Shown here piece after piece: positions 54,862-64,000 of a DNA stretch of 64,000 nt. The DNA is from Mycolicibacterium monacense (GTDB lineage: Bacteria > Actinomycetota > Actinomycetes > Mycobacteriales > Mycobacteriaceae), in the NCBI RefSeq assembly GCF_010731575.1, contig NZ_AP022617.1, positions 5,580,001-5,644,000 of the forward strand, given 5' to 3'. The position numbers were made by a program, and so were the translations under genes. How positions within the stretch are numbered: position 1 is the first letter of the stretch; every line of letters begins with the position of its first letter. The notes below the pieces were generated by a model that was given only the letters and a program-made list of their open reading frames with translations, had not been told where the DNA came from and made no database searches.

Positions 54862-57015
54862 ATGACCCAGTCAGTGCTGTCGGGGTCCGGCCCCGGTACC
54901 GACGAGCAGTTTGCTGCCCGGGAGATGGTGCGCGATTGGGCCGCGGCGTCGCGGGCGTCCGAAGCCGCCCGCGAGGTCGAGCAGGGCGATGCGGACGCCT
55001 GGCGCCGGGCGTATTCGGGCCTGGCGGAACTCGGCATCTTCGGGGTGGCGATCCCGGAGGATCAGGGTGGCGCCGGCGGCACGGTCGCCGACCTGTGCGC
55101 GATGGTCGACGAGGCCGCCGCGGCCATGGTGCCCGGACCGGTGGCGACGACGGCGCTGGCGACGCTGGTGGTCGCCGACGCCGACCTGCTGGAGGCGCTG
55201 GCGTCCGGGGAACGCACCGCCGGCCTCACGCTGACGGCGGAGCTGACCCTCGACGGCGGGACGGCCTCCGGCGTCGCGCCGCACGTGCTGGGCGCCGACC
55301 CCACCGGGCTGCTGCTGCTGCCGGCCGGTGATGCGGTCGTCCTCGTCGACGCGACCGCCGACGGGGTGACGGTCGAACCGCTGACCGCCACGGACTTCTC
55401 CCGTCCGCTGGCCCGGGTGGTGCTCGACAACGCAGCCGTCGTCACGCTCGACGTCACCGCCGAGCGGCTGGCGGATCTCACCGCGACACTGCTCGCCGCC
55501 GAGGCGGCCGGTCTGGCCCGGTGGCAACTGGTCACCGCGACCGAGTACGCCAAGGTGCGCGAACAGTTCGGCAAGCCGATCGGCAGCTTCCAGGCGATCA
55601 AGCACATGTGCGCGGAGATGCTGCTGCGCGCCGAGCAGGTCTCGGTGGCCTCGGCGGACGCCGCCCGCGCCGTCACCGAGGGCGACGAGCGGCAGCTGAG
55701 CATTGCGGCCGCGGTCGCCGCGGCCGCGGGGATCGACGCGGCGGAGGCCAACGCCAAGGACTGCATTCAGGTGCTGGGCGGTATCGGGATCACCTGGGAA
55801 CACGACGCACACCTGTATCTGCGCCGGGCGTACGGGATTTCGCAGGCCCTCGGTGGCCGCTCGCGGTGGCTGCGCCGCATCGCGGACCTGACCCAGCAGG
55901 GGGTGCGTCGCGAGTTGCGGATCGACCTCGACTCGGTCGAGGGGCTGCGGCCCGAGATCCGTGCCGCGGTCGCCGAGATCGCGAAGCTGCCTGCCGAACA
56001 GCGTCAGCCCGCGCTCGCCGAGGCGGGTCTGCTCGCGCCGCACTGGCCGAAACCGTTCGGCCGGGCGGCGTCGGCGGCCGAGCAGCTGCTGATCGATCAG
56101 GAGCTCGCCGAAGCGCAGGTGCAGCGGCCCGACCTCGTGATCGGCTGGTGGGCAGCGCCGACGATCCTCGAACACGGCAGCCCCGAGCAGATCGAGCAGT
56201 TCGTCCCCGCCACCCTGAGCGGTGAGCTGTCCTGGTGCCAGCTGTTCAGCGAACCGGGTGCCGGCTCGGACCTGGCCGCACTGCGCACGAAAGCGGTTCG
56301 GGCCGAAGGCGTGTCCGCGAGCGGCACAAAGAGCTCCGGTTGGCGGCTGACCGGGCAGAAGGTGTGGACGTCGGCGGCGCACAAGGCGCACTGGGGAGTC
56401 TGCCTGGCGCGCACCGATCCGGACGCCCCGAAACACAAGGGCATCACGTACTTCCTCATCGACATGAAGAGCCCGGGCATCGTGATCCGCCCGCTGCGCG
56501 AGATCACCGGCGACGAACTGTTCAACGAGGTGTTCTTCGACGACGTCTTCGTGCCCGACGAGATGGTCGTCGGAAAGGTCAACGACGGGTGGCGGTTGGC
56601 GCGCACCACGCTGGCCAACGAGCGGATCGCGATGGCCGGCGGCACCGCGTTGGGCAACCCGATGGAGGAGCTGCTGCGCACCGTGGCCGAACATGGGCTC
56701 GACGCGGCCGATCAGGACCGGCTCGGCCGGCTGATCCTCACCGCGCAGGTGGGCTCGTTGCTCGATCAGCGGATCGCGCAGAAGGCCGTGGGTGGGCAGG
56801 ACCCGGGTGCGGAATCCAGCGCCCGCAAGCTGATCGGCGTGCGGTACCGGCAGGGGCTGGCGGAGTTCCGGATGGATCTGTCCGACGGGGCAGGCGCCGT
56901 GGTCAACCAGCAGGTGCACGACTTCCTGAACACGCGTTGCCTGACCATCGCTGGCGGCACCGAGCAGATCCTGCTGACCCTGGCCGGCGAGCGTCTGCTG
57001 GGCCTGCCCCGGTAG
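54862..57015 (+). CDS. fadE34: Acyl-CoA dehydrogenase FadE34 (steroid side-chain degradation)
   Basis: 717 residues made of two fused acyl-CoA dehydrogenase domains (~1-370 and ~375-717). Each has recognisable ACAD blocks: EYAKVREQFGKPIGSFQAIKH and CIQVLGGIGITWEHDAHLYLRRAY in the first half; CQLFSEPGAGSDLAAL, WRLTGQKVWTSAAH and CLTIAGGTEQILLTLAGERLLGLPR in the second. FadE34 dehydrogenates CoA thioesters of the steroid side chain. ATG 54862 has AGGAG 8 nt upstream and gives MTQSVLSG; ATG 54829 is in frame but its GAGGAG is too close. It is under a KstR box. Confidence 0.93.
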   Translation: MTQSVLSGSGPGTDEQFAAREMVRDWAAASRASEAAREVEQGDADAWRRAYSGLAELGIFGVAIPEDQGGAGGTVADLCAMVDEAAAAMVPGPVATTALATLVVADADLLEALASGERTAGLTLTAELTLDGGTASGVAPHVLGADPTGLLLLPAGDAVVLVDATADGVTVEPLTATDFSRPLARVVLDNAAVVTLDVTAERLADLTATLLAAEAAGLARWQLVTATEYAKVREQFGKPIGSFQAIKHMCAEMLLRAEQVSVASADAARAVTEGDERQLSIAAAVAAAAGIDAAEANAKDCIQVLGGIGITWEHDAHLYLRRAYGISQALGGRSRWLRRIADLTQQGVRRELRIDLDSVEGLRPEIRAAVAEIAKLPAEQRQPALAEAGLLAPHWPKPFGRAASAAEQLLIDQELAEAQVQRPDLVIGWWAAPTILEHGSPEQIEQFVPATLSGELSWCQLFSEPGAGSDLAALRTKAVRAEGVSASGTKSSGWRLTGQKVWTSAAHKAHWGVCLARTDPDAPKHKGITYFLIDMKSPGIVIRPLREITGDELFNEVFFDDVFVPDEMVVGKVNDGWRLARTTLANERIAMAGGTALGNPMEELLRTVAEHGLDAADQDRLGRLILTAQVGSLLDQRIAQKAVGGQDPGAESSARKLIGVRYRQGLAEFRMDLSDGAGAVVNQQVHDFLNTRCLTIAGGTEQILLTLAGERLLGLPR

Positions 57016-57016
57016 G

Positions 57017-57589
57017 TCAGCCGAAGGTGGTCTGCGCGCAGGCGTCCGGGGTGGTCAGGTTCACCCCGCCGTAGACCACCTGGATGTGACTGCACACGAT
57101 GAACGCCGCCCGCGTGGCGAGCTGGCCGGTGGCCCACTCGGTCGGCATGGAGGCGCCGTCGATGCGGTAGCGCTCGATCGGCCCACCGCCGAATGAGCTC
57201 ACCGAGATCTCGACGTCGCGCAACGACTTGTACATCTTGGACAGCACGTTGTTGTGGTTGGCGCCCTTGACTTCTCGCGGTGTCCCGGCAGGGGCGCTGT
57301 ACTCGGCTTCCTGCCAGACGTTGCGGTCGTTGCTGCGCAGCGTGATCGTCTGTCGTGACCAGGCGTCGCCGGGGAAGCCGGTCGGCCCGCCGGGGGTCAT
57401 CAGATTCGCGGTGGTGTCGAACATGCACCTGTTGCCCACGCAGTTCGCGTTGACGTGCATCTCGATCTTGGTGGCCGGGTCGACGGCGATCGAGGTCATC
57501 GCCGAATTGGCGGCGGCCGCCGCCGTCGCGGGGTGGGTGAGCAGTGCGGTCAGCAGTGCCGCCGCACCTGCCGCTGCGAGCCGGTTCAT
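57017..57589 (-). CDS. Secreted protein of unknown function (Rv3572-like)
   Basis: 190 residues with a Sec signal peptide (MNRLAAAGAAALLTALLTHPATAAAAA). The mature part has four Cys (NANCVGNRCMFD, FIVCSH, DACAQ) that may form two disulfides. A conserved-looking core reads WSRQTITLRSNDRNVWQEAEYSAPAGTPREVKG. It sits between fadE34 and kshB like the conserved mycobacterial gene Rv3572, so it may belong to the sterol cluster, but no function is known to me. It is convergent with fadE34 at 1 bp. Confidence 0.82.
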   Translation of the reverse strand: MNRLAAAGAAALLTALLTHPATAAAAANSAMTSIAVDPATKIEMHVNANCVGNRCMFDTTANLMTPGGPTGFPGDAWSRQTITLRSNDRNVWQEAEYSAPAGTPREVKGANHNNVLSKMYKSLRDVEISVSSFGGGPIERYRIDGASMPTEWATGQLATRAAFIVCSHIQVVYGGVNLTTPDACAQTTFG

Positions 57590-57610
57590 CGTGTTGAAGT
57601 TAGCCCTTCG

Positions 57611-58663
57611 CTATTCGTCGTAAGTGACTTCGACCGAATCCGAACGAGGCATCGCCTGGCATCCCAGGATGAGGCCCTCGTCGAGGTCCGACTGCTCGAG
57701 CACGTCGTTGACCTCCATCTCGACCTCGCCGCTCTTCTTGAGCACCGCGCAGGCGCCGCAATGGCCCTCGCGGCAGGAGAACGGCGCGTCGAGGCCCTTG
57801 TCGAGCAGCACGTCGAGCAGCTTCGCGTTGCGCGGCCAGCGGATCTCGTGGGTCTCGCCGTCGAGGGTCACCACAGCGGTGGCCGGGCCCTCGTCGCTGT
57901 CGTCCTCTTCGATGACCACCGCGGCGAACGGATCGGACTCCAGCGATTTGAAGACCTCGATGTGGATCTTGTCGGCGGCGGTGCCCGCGCTGGTCAGCGC
58001 CTCCTCGGCGGCGGCCATGAACGGACCCGGTCCGCAGATGTAGGCGTCGTGACCGGTGTACGGGGCGGCCAGGCCGGCCAGCGCGGTCGCGGTGGGCAGA
58101 CCCTGCACGGATTCCAGCCAGTGCACGACGGTGAGCCGGTCGGAGTACTTCTGGCCCAGCTCCCGCAGCGTGCCGGCGAAGATGACGTTGGATTCGTCGC
58201 GGTTGGCGTAGACCAGCACCACCTTCCCGCTGCCCTCGACCAGTGCCGACTTCAGGATGGCGAGCATCGGGGTGATGCCGCTGCCTGCGGCCATCAGCAG
58301 GAAGTCGGTGTCGAGCGATTTCGGGACGAAGGTGCCCGACGGGGCCAGCACGTGAAGCTTCATGCCGGGGTGGGCGTTGTCGCACAACCAGTTCGAGGCG
58401 TAGCCGTCGGCGGTGCGCTTGACCGTCACGGTCAGCGGGTCGTCGGTGAACGGCGAACTGCACAGCGAGTAGCACCGCGCGACGGATCCGGTCCGGTCGC
58501 TGGGCACACGCAGCGTGAGGAACTGGCCGGGGGAGTAGCGCAGCCGTTCGGCCGGGATGTCGGCACCCGCCTTGAACACCAGGGAGCGTGCGTCGGCGGT
58601 CTCCTCGACGACGTCGGCCACCTCCAGTTCCAGCACGTGGCTACCGAGTGGCTCGTCCGTCAC
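57611..58663 (-). CDS. kshB: 3-ketosteroid 9-alpha-hydroxylase reductase component KshB
   Basis: Electron-transfer partner of KshA, which opens the steroid B ring. The 350 residues contain an FAD domain (SVARCYSLCSSP), an NAD domain (LLMAAGSGITPMLAIL, AYICGPGPFM) and a C-terminal plant-type [2Fe-2S] ferredoxin with C-x4-C-x2-C (FSCREGHCGACAVL) plus a distal Cys (LGCQ). GTG 58663 (VTDEPLG) has AAAGG 8 nt upstream; GTG 58672 overlaps that site. A KstR box lies upstream. Confidence 0.94.
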   Translation of the reverse strand: MTDEPLGSHVLELEVADVVEETADARSLVFKAGADIPAERLRYSPGQFLTLRVPSDRTGSVARCYSLCSSPFTDDPLTVTVKRTADGYASNWLCDNAHPGMKLHVLAPSGTFVPKSLDTDFLLMAAGSGITPMLAILKSALVEGSGKVVLVYANRDESNVIFAGTLRELGQKYSDRLTVVHWLESVQGLPTATALAGLAAPYTGHDAYICGPGPFMAAAEEALTSAGTAADKIHIEVFKSLESDPFAAVVIEEDDSDEGPATAVVTLDGETHEIRWPRNAKLLDVLLDKGLDAPFSCREGHCGACAVLKKSGEVEMEVNDVLEQSDLDEGLILGCQAMPRSDSVEVTYDE

Positions 58664-58700
58664 GACGCGCACCTTTCTGTCCGGTCCGGAGTAGCAGAAC

Positions 58701-58714
58701 TAGAACAGGTTACA
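58701..58714. promoter_or_regulatory. KstR operator for kshB
   Basis: TAGAACAGGTTACA fits TnnAACnnGTTnnA exactly and lies 38 bp upstream of the kshB start on the reverse strand. Confidence 0.85.
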
Positions 58715-58768
58715 AAAATGCACCTTCGCAGGTCCAGCCGCTGCAGCGTCACGCTGCTCGACACAAAT

Positions 58769-58782
58769 CGTAACGTGTTCTA
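58769..58782. promoter_or_regulatory. KstR operator for hsaADCB
   Basis: CGTAACGTGTTCTA matches TnnAACnnGTTnnA at all but the first base and lies 46 bp upstream of the hsaA start. Together with the kshB box it gives one operator per divergent transcript. Confidence 0.78.
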
Positions 58783-58827
58783 ATCTTTCTACAGCCCCGT
58801 TTCAGTCCCGCATCTTGGAGGCAGGCA

Positions 58828-60012
58828 GTGACGTCCATTGAACAGCGCGACGCGCAGGCGGTCCTCAGCGGTATCGACGACCTCCTGCCCACGTTGCGTC
58901 AGCGTGCGCAGGAGGCCGAAGATCTGCGCCGCCTGCCCGACGAGACGGTGAAGGATCTCGACGAGATCGGCTTCTTCAAGCTGCTCCAACCCCAGCAGTG
59001 GGGCGGTATGCAGTGCGATCCGTCGCTGTTCTACGAAGCGGTGCGCCGCCTCGGCAGCGCGTGCGGGTCGACCGGTTGGGTCGCCTCGATCATCGGCGTG
59101 CACAACTGGCACCTGGCGCTGTTCGACCAGAAGGCCCAGGACGAGGTCTGGGGCGACGATCCGTCGGTGCGGGTGTCGTCGTCGTACGCGCCGATGGGTG
59201 CGGGCACCGTGGTCGACGGCGGGTACCGGGTCAGCGGCGCCTGGCAGTGGTCCTCCGGATGCGATCACGCCACCTGGGCGTTCCTCGGCGGCCCGGTGAT
59301 CAAGGACGGCAAGCCCGTCGACTTCGGCAGCTTCCTGATCCCGCGCAGCGAGTACCGCATCGACGACGTGTGGAATGTGGTCGGGCTCAAAGGCACCGGC
59401 AGCAACACCGTCGTCGTCGAGGATGTCTTCGTCCCGCGGCACCGCTTCCTGTCCTACAAGGCGATGAACGACGGCACCGCGGGCGGATTCGAGAACAACA
59501 CCGCCCCGGTGTACAAGATGCCCTGGGGCACAATGCATCCCACGACCATCAGCGCGCCGATCATGGGTATGGCCTACGGCGCCTACGAAGCCCACGTCGA
59601 ACATCAGGGCAAGCGGGTGCGCGCCGCGTTCGCCGGCGAGAAGTCCAAGGACGACCCGTTCGCCAAGATCCGCATCGCCGAAGCCGCCAGTGACATCGAC
59701 GCCGGTTGGCGCCAGCTGATCGGCAACGTCGGCGAGGAGTACGCACTTCTGGCCGCCGGCAAGGAGATCCCGTTCGAGCTGCGCGCCAGGGCCCGCCGCG
59801 ACCAGGTGCGCGCCACCGCCCGCGCCATCGCCTCCATCGACCTGCTGTTCGAGGCGTCCGGTGCCACGGCGCTGGGTATCGACCAGCCCGTGCAACGGTT
59901 CTGGCGCGACGCACACGCCGGCCGCGTCCACGCCGCCAACGAACCCGAGCGGGCCTACCTGATCTTCGGCAACGACGCGTTCGGGTTGCCGCCGCAGGAC
60001 ACGATGGTCTGA
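58828..60012 (+). CDS. hsaA: Flavin-dependent monooxygenase HsaA, oxygenase subunit
   Basis: Hydroxylates 3-HSA to the catechol 3,4-DHSA using reduced flavin from HsaB. The 394 residues have the acyl-CoA-dehydrogenase-like fold of group D monooxygenases (LGSACGSTGWVASIIGVHNWHLALF, VSGAWQWSSGCDHATWAFLGG, NVVGLKGTGSNTVVVEDVFVP, the C-terminal FWRDAHAGRVHAANEPE). GTG 58828 is preceded by GGAGG (58817-58821). It is the first gene of hsaADCB, in the same order as in M. tuberculosis. Confidence 0.95.
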   Translation: MTSIEQRDAQAVLSGIDDLLPTLRQRAQEAEDLRRLPDETVKDLDEIGFFKLLQPQQWGGMQCDPSLFYEAVRRLGSACGSTGWVASIIGVHNWHLALFDQKAQDEVWGDDPSVRVSSSYAPMGAGTVVDGGYRVSGAWQWSSGCDHATWAFLGGPVIKDGKPVDFGSFLIPRSEYRIDDVWNVVGLKGTGSNTVVVEDVFVPRHRFLSYKAMNDGTAGGFENNTAPVYKMPWGTMHPTTISAPIMGMAYGAYEAHVEHQGKRVRAAFAGEKSKDDPFAKIRIAEAASDIDAGWRQLIGNVGEEYALLAAGKEIPFELRARARRDQVRATARAIASIDLLFEASGATALGIDQPVQRFWRDAHAGRVHAANEPERAYLIFGNDAFGLPPQDTMV

Positions 60013-61817
<1,805 letters not shown>

Positions 61818-61831
61818 GCCGCGGACGCACC

Positions 61832-62398
61832 GTGACCGAGACGAGCATCGACCCGCGCACGTTCCGCAACGTGCTCGGCCAGTTCTGCACCGGCATCACG
61901 GTGATCACGACCATGCACGACGGCGCACCGGTCGGGTTCGCCTGTCAGTCGTTCGCCGCGCTGTCTCTCGAACCGCCACTGGTGTTGTTCTGCCCGACCA
62001 AGGTGTCGCGGTCCTGGAAGGCGATCGAGGCCAGCGGCCGGTTCTGCGTGAACGTGTTGCACGAGAAGCAGAAAGACGTCTCCGCGCGGTTCGGCTCACG
62101 CGAACCGGACAAGTTCGCCGGCATCGACTGGACACCGTCGAAGCTGGGCTCGCCGATCATCGACGGCAACCTGGCACACATCGACTGCACGGTGCACTCG
62201 GTGCACGACGGCGGTGACCACCTGGTGGTGTTCGGCGCCGTGCACTCGCTGTCGGAGGTACCGAAGAAGAAGCCGCGGCCGCTGCTGTTCTACCGCGGCG
62301 AGTACACCGGCATCGAACCCGACAAGAACTCGCCGGCGCACTGGCGCGACGATCTCGAGGCGTTCCTCACGGCCACAACTCCGGACACCTGGCTGTAG
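61832..62398 (+). CDS. hsaB: Flavin reductase HsaB
   Basis: Supplies FMNH2 to HsaA. The 188-residue flavin-reductase-like split-barrel protein has FRNVLGQFCTGITVITT, VGFACQSFAALSLEPPLVLFCPTKVSRSW, GRFCVNVLHEKQKDVSARFGS and PLLFYRGEY. GTG 61832 gives VTETSIDPRTF; the longer frame upstream is inside hsaC. It is the last gene of the hsaADCB operon. Confidence 0.94.
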   Translation: MTETSIDPRTFRNVLGQFCTGITVITTMHDGAPVGFACQSFAALSLEPPLVLFCPTKVSRSWKAIEASGRFCVNVLHEKQKDVSARFGSREPDKFAGIDWTPSKLGSPIIDGNLAHIDCTVHSVHDGGDHLVVFGAVHSLSEVPKKKPRPLLFYRGEYTGIEPDKNSPAHWRDDLEAFLTATTPDTWL

Positions 62399-62406
62399 TC
62401 CATGAC

Positions 62407-63252
62407 ATGTTGACGGTTGTGTCGAACACCGTCATGCGGTCGTCAGCCGCGATCTGCGCACTCCTGCTTGCCGCGGGGTGCTCCGAAAACCGCCAGGGCG
62501 CAGCCGAAGTGGAGCCGTCACCCGCGGCGGAGTCGTCGGGTGAGATGACCGTCGTCTACGAGGACGCCGCCACACCGGAGGCCGTCAACGGCCGCAGGGT
62601 CCTCACCGAGAACCGGTTGCTCGAATCGCTGGCGGCCGACGTCAACGACTCGTTCGTCCTGCCCGAGGACGTCCGCCTCGTCGGCGCCCAGTGCGATGAG
62701 GCCAACGCGTTCTGGAGTTCCGACGACCGGACGGTGACGATCTGCTACGAGGACGCCGACCTGAGCCTGACGACGTTCGAGCAGGCCGGCGACCCGGATC
62801 CCGTCGCCGCGACGATCGGTGCGGAGCGCGCGACGTTCTACCACGAACTCGGGCACGCCACCCTGGACCTGTACGACCTGCCGTTCACCGGGCGCGAGGA
62901 GGACGTCGCCGACCAACTGGCCGCGGTGATGCTGCTGGAACCCGACGACACCGGGGCGATCGATCCCACCGACGTGCGGGCCGCCGCCGCCTATGCGCGC
63001 ATGTTCGAGGCCAACAGTGAGCAGGACGGCGGGGCGGCCCAGGATTTCCCGTTCTGGGATGTGCACGAATACGACCTCGCCCGGATGTACAACTTCCAGT
63101 GCTGGATCTACGGCGCCGATCCGGCGGGTAACGCCTTCATCGTCGACGAGGGTCTGGTGCCCGAGGACCGCGCCGATTCCTGCGAGGGTGAGTTCGATCG
63201 GATGTCGCGCGCCTGGTGGGACATGCTCGACCCGCATCTGCGGAGCGAGTGA
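62407..63252 (+). CDS. DUF4344-type metallopeptidase lipoprotein
   Basis: 281 residues. The signal peptide ends ALLLAAGC (lipobox AAGC). The zincin site is FYHELGHATLDLYDLPFTGREEDVADQLA: HExxH, then a downstream acidic cluster with a probable third ligand. Later blocks are FPFWDVHEYDLARMYNFQCWIYG and RADSCEGEFDRMSRAWWDML. This pattern fits the DUF4344 putative metallopeptidase family; the substrate is unknown. ATG 62407 or ATG 62434 may be the start, since both leave a usable signal. It follows hsaB by 8 bp but has no evident sterol role. Confidence 0.8.
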   Translation: MLTVVSNTVMRSSAAICALLLAAGCSENRQGAAEVEPSPAAESSGEMTVVYEDAATPEAVNGRRVLTENRLLESLAADVNDSFVLPEDVRLVGAQCDEANAFWSSDDRTVTICYEDADLSLTTFEQAGDPDPVAATIGAERATFYHELGHATLDLYDLPFTGREEDVADQLAAVMLLEPDDTGAIDPTDVRAAAAYARMFEANSEQDGGAAQDFPFWDVHEYDLARMYNFQCWIYGADPAGNAFIVDEGLVPEDRADSCEGEFDRMSRAWWDMLDPHLRSE

Positions 63253-63344
63253 CATGCGGTCGGTAGTTTCAGCGTCCCGACGCGCGGGGTATGCCGACGG
63301 TGCAGCGGCCGACTGGTCGACTGCGAACCTAAGGAGTACGCATA

Positions 63345-63518
63345 GTGAGCGGTACGGACAAAGCCAACAACAAGCTCGAGGACCTCGGCGGTAAGGCCAA
63401 GGAAACGCTGGGTAAGGCGACCGGAGACGAGAGCACCGCCAACGAGGGCAAGGCCGATCAGTCGAAGTCCAGCCTGAAGGACGCGGGCGAAAAAGTGAAG
63501 GATGCGTTCAAGAAGTAA
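63345..63518 (+). CDS. CsbD family stress protein
   Basis: 57 residues, VSGTDKANNKLEDLGGKAKE then TLGKATGDES... ending KVKDAFKK. It is highly charged, Lys/Asp/Gly-rich and has the KxExxxGKAKExxGKxTGD core of CsbD proteins, which are general-stress proteins of unknown mechanism. GTG 63345 has AAGGAG at 63331-63336, an ideal ribosome site. It falls below common length cut-offs. In other bacteria csbD is under sigma-B type control; GTTT and GGG-rich promoter elements cannot be assigned with confidence here. Confidence 0.9.
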   Translation: MSGTDKANNKLEDLGGKAKETLGKATGDESTANEGKADQSKSSLKDAGEKVKDAFKK

Positions 63519-63563
63519 CTGTCCGGGCGCCCCGTCCGGCCGGGCGACCAGCGACCACGCGAA

Positions 63564-64000
63564 TCAGGGCGCGCCGAGAAGCACGTCACGCTGTTCGTGC
63601 ACCCGCGCCCGGATGGCCTCGACCACCGCGTCGACCTCCGGTCGGCGCAGGGTCTCGGCGCGGGTCACGAGCCAGTAGGTCAACCGCACCGACACCGCGT
63701 TGGGCAGCACGCGGACCAGATCGTCGTGCCGGTCCGCCATGAAGCACGGCAGCAGTCCCAACCCGGCCGCCGCGCGGGTGGCCTCCACATGGACGAAGAC
63801 GTTCGTCGACGTCACCGACTCCCGCATGGCCGGCGCGAACCCCGTCGCGGAGTCGAGGTCGTCGACCTGCAGCATCGAGTCGATGAAGTAGACGAGCGGA
63901 TACCGGGCGAGGTCATCGATGTCGCTCGGCGTCCCGTGTTCGGCCAGATAGTCGCGCGACCCGTACAGCCCGAGGCAGTAGTCACCCAGGCGAATGGCCT
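63564..64000 (-). CDS. LysR-family transcriptional regulator, C-terminal part
   Basis: The gene enters from the right edge; ~145 C-terminal residues are present. The frame reads AIRLGDYCLGLYGSRDYLAE, then HGTPSDIDDLARYPLVYFIDSMLQ and GFAPAMRESVTSTNVFVHVEATRAAAGLGLLPCFMADRHDDLVRVLPNAVSVRLTYWLV. This is the second half of a LysR effector-binding domain. The DNA-binding N-terminus is outside the window, so targets are unknown. It is convergent with csbD. Confidence 0.85.
   Translation of the reverse strand, partial: AIRLGDYCLGLYGSRDYLAEHGTPSDIDDLARYPLVYFIDSMLQVDDLDSATGFAPAMRESVTSTNVFVHVEATRAAAGLGLLPCFMADRHDDLVRVLPNAVSVRLTYWLVTRAETLRRPEVDAVVEAIRARVHEQRDVLLGAP

Overview
The window is high-GC actinobacterial chromosome. 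Gene content and order identify it as a mycobacterium, most likely a fast-growing Mycolicibacterium. The order ephA/ftsH-folE-folP-folB-folK ... panC-panD-coaX-lysS-lsr2-clpC1 ... mhuD ... mutY-can ... disA-radA-lpqE-carD-ispD-ispF-cysS ... kstR-fadE34-kshB-hsaADCB matches, from memory, the M. tuberculosis Rv3567-Rv3617 region. Extra blocks are inserted that M. tuberculosis lacks or keeps elsewhere. The species cannot be fixed from the sequence alone. No rRNA, tRNA, insertion sequence, prophage or CRISPR array was seen.

Layout. 1-9.4 kb: the end of an epoxide hydrolase gene, then ftsH and the folate and pantothenate operon with tightly overlapping genes. 9.4-16.4 kb: coaX, a PLP enzyme, lysS, lsr2 (with a textbook terminator) and clpC1 (with a ClgR-type palindrome upstream). 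16.4-18.2 kb: a cobalamin riboswitch followed by cbtB, cbtA and a histidine-phosphatase-fold gene. 18.2-26.3 kb: lpqF, mhuD (heme degradation), a hydrolase, a GlxA-type regulator, a GAF-GGDEF-EAL cyclic-di-GMP enzyme, mutY, carbonic anhydrase and a membrane protein. 26.3-34 kb: disA, radA, lpqE, carD, ispD, ispF, cysS and an rRNA methyltransferase. Four exact-period 32-bp tandem repeats lie between radA and disA. 34-38 kb: a GDSL esterase, an ion transporter, a phosphodiesterase and a metallo-hydrolase.

38-51 kb is the zinc-responsive region. A divergent Zur-type promoter drives mrf (CobW-like) one way and the zinc-free ribosomal protein genes rpmB2-rpmG1 the other way. The two distal members of that operon, rpsN2 and probably rpsR2, are decayed. 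Another Zur box separates an ABC ATPase from an Azt/Znu-type permease that has no start codon and a frameshift. An AztD-like lipoprotein, a 5'-truncated zinc-binding protein and a second AztD-like lipoprotein follow. A complete znuA-znuC-znuB operon with its own Zur-like box lies downstream. The picture suggests redundant zinc-starvation functions being lost while one importer stays intact.

51-64 kb: a LacI regulator, a phosphotransferase and trehalose phosphatase, then the KstR cholesterol regulon (kstR, fadE34, kshB, hsaADCB) with three KstR-type operators. The window ends with a DUF4344 metallopeptidase lipoprotein, a CsbD-family protein missed by length cut-offs, and the 3' part of a LysR regulator.

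Many genes have a -10 hexamer (TAnnnT or close) ending 5-8 nt before the start codon, the arrangement expected for leaderless transcripts, which are common in mycobacteria.
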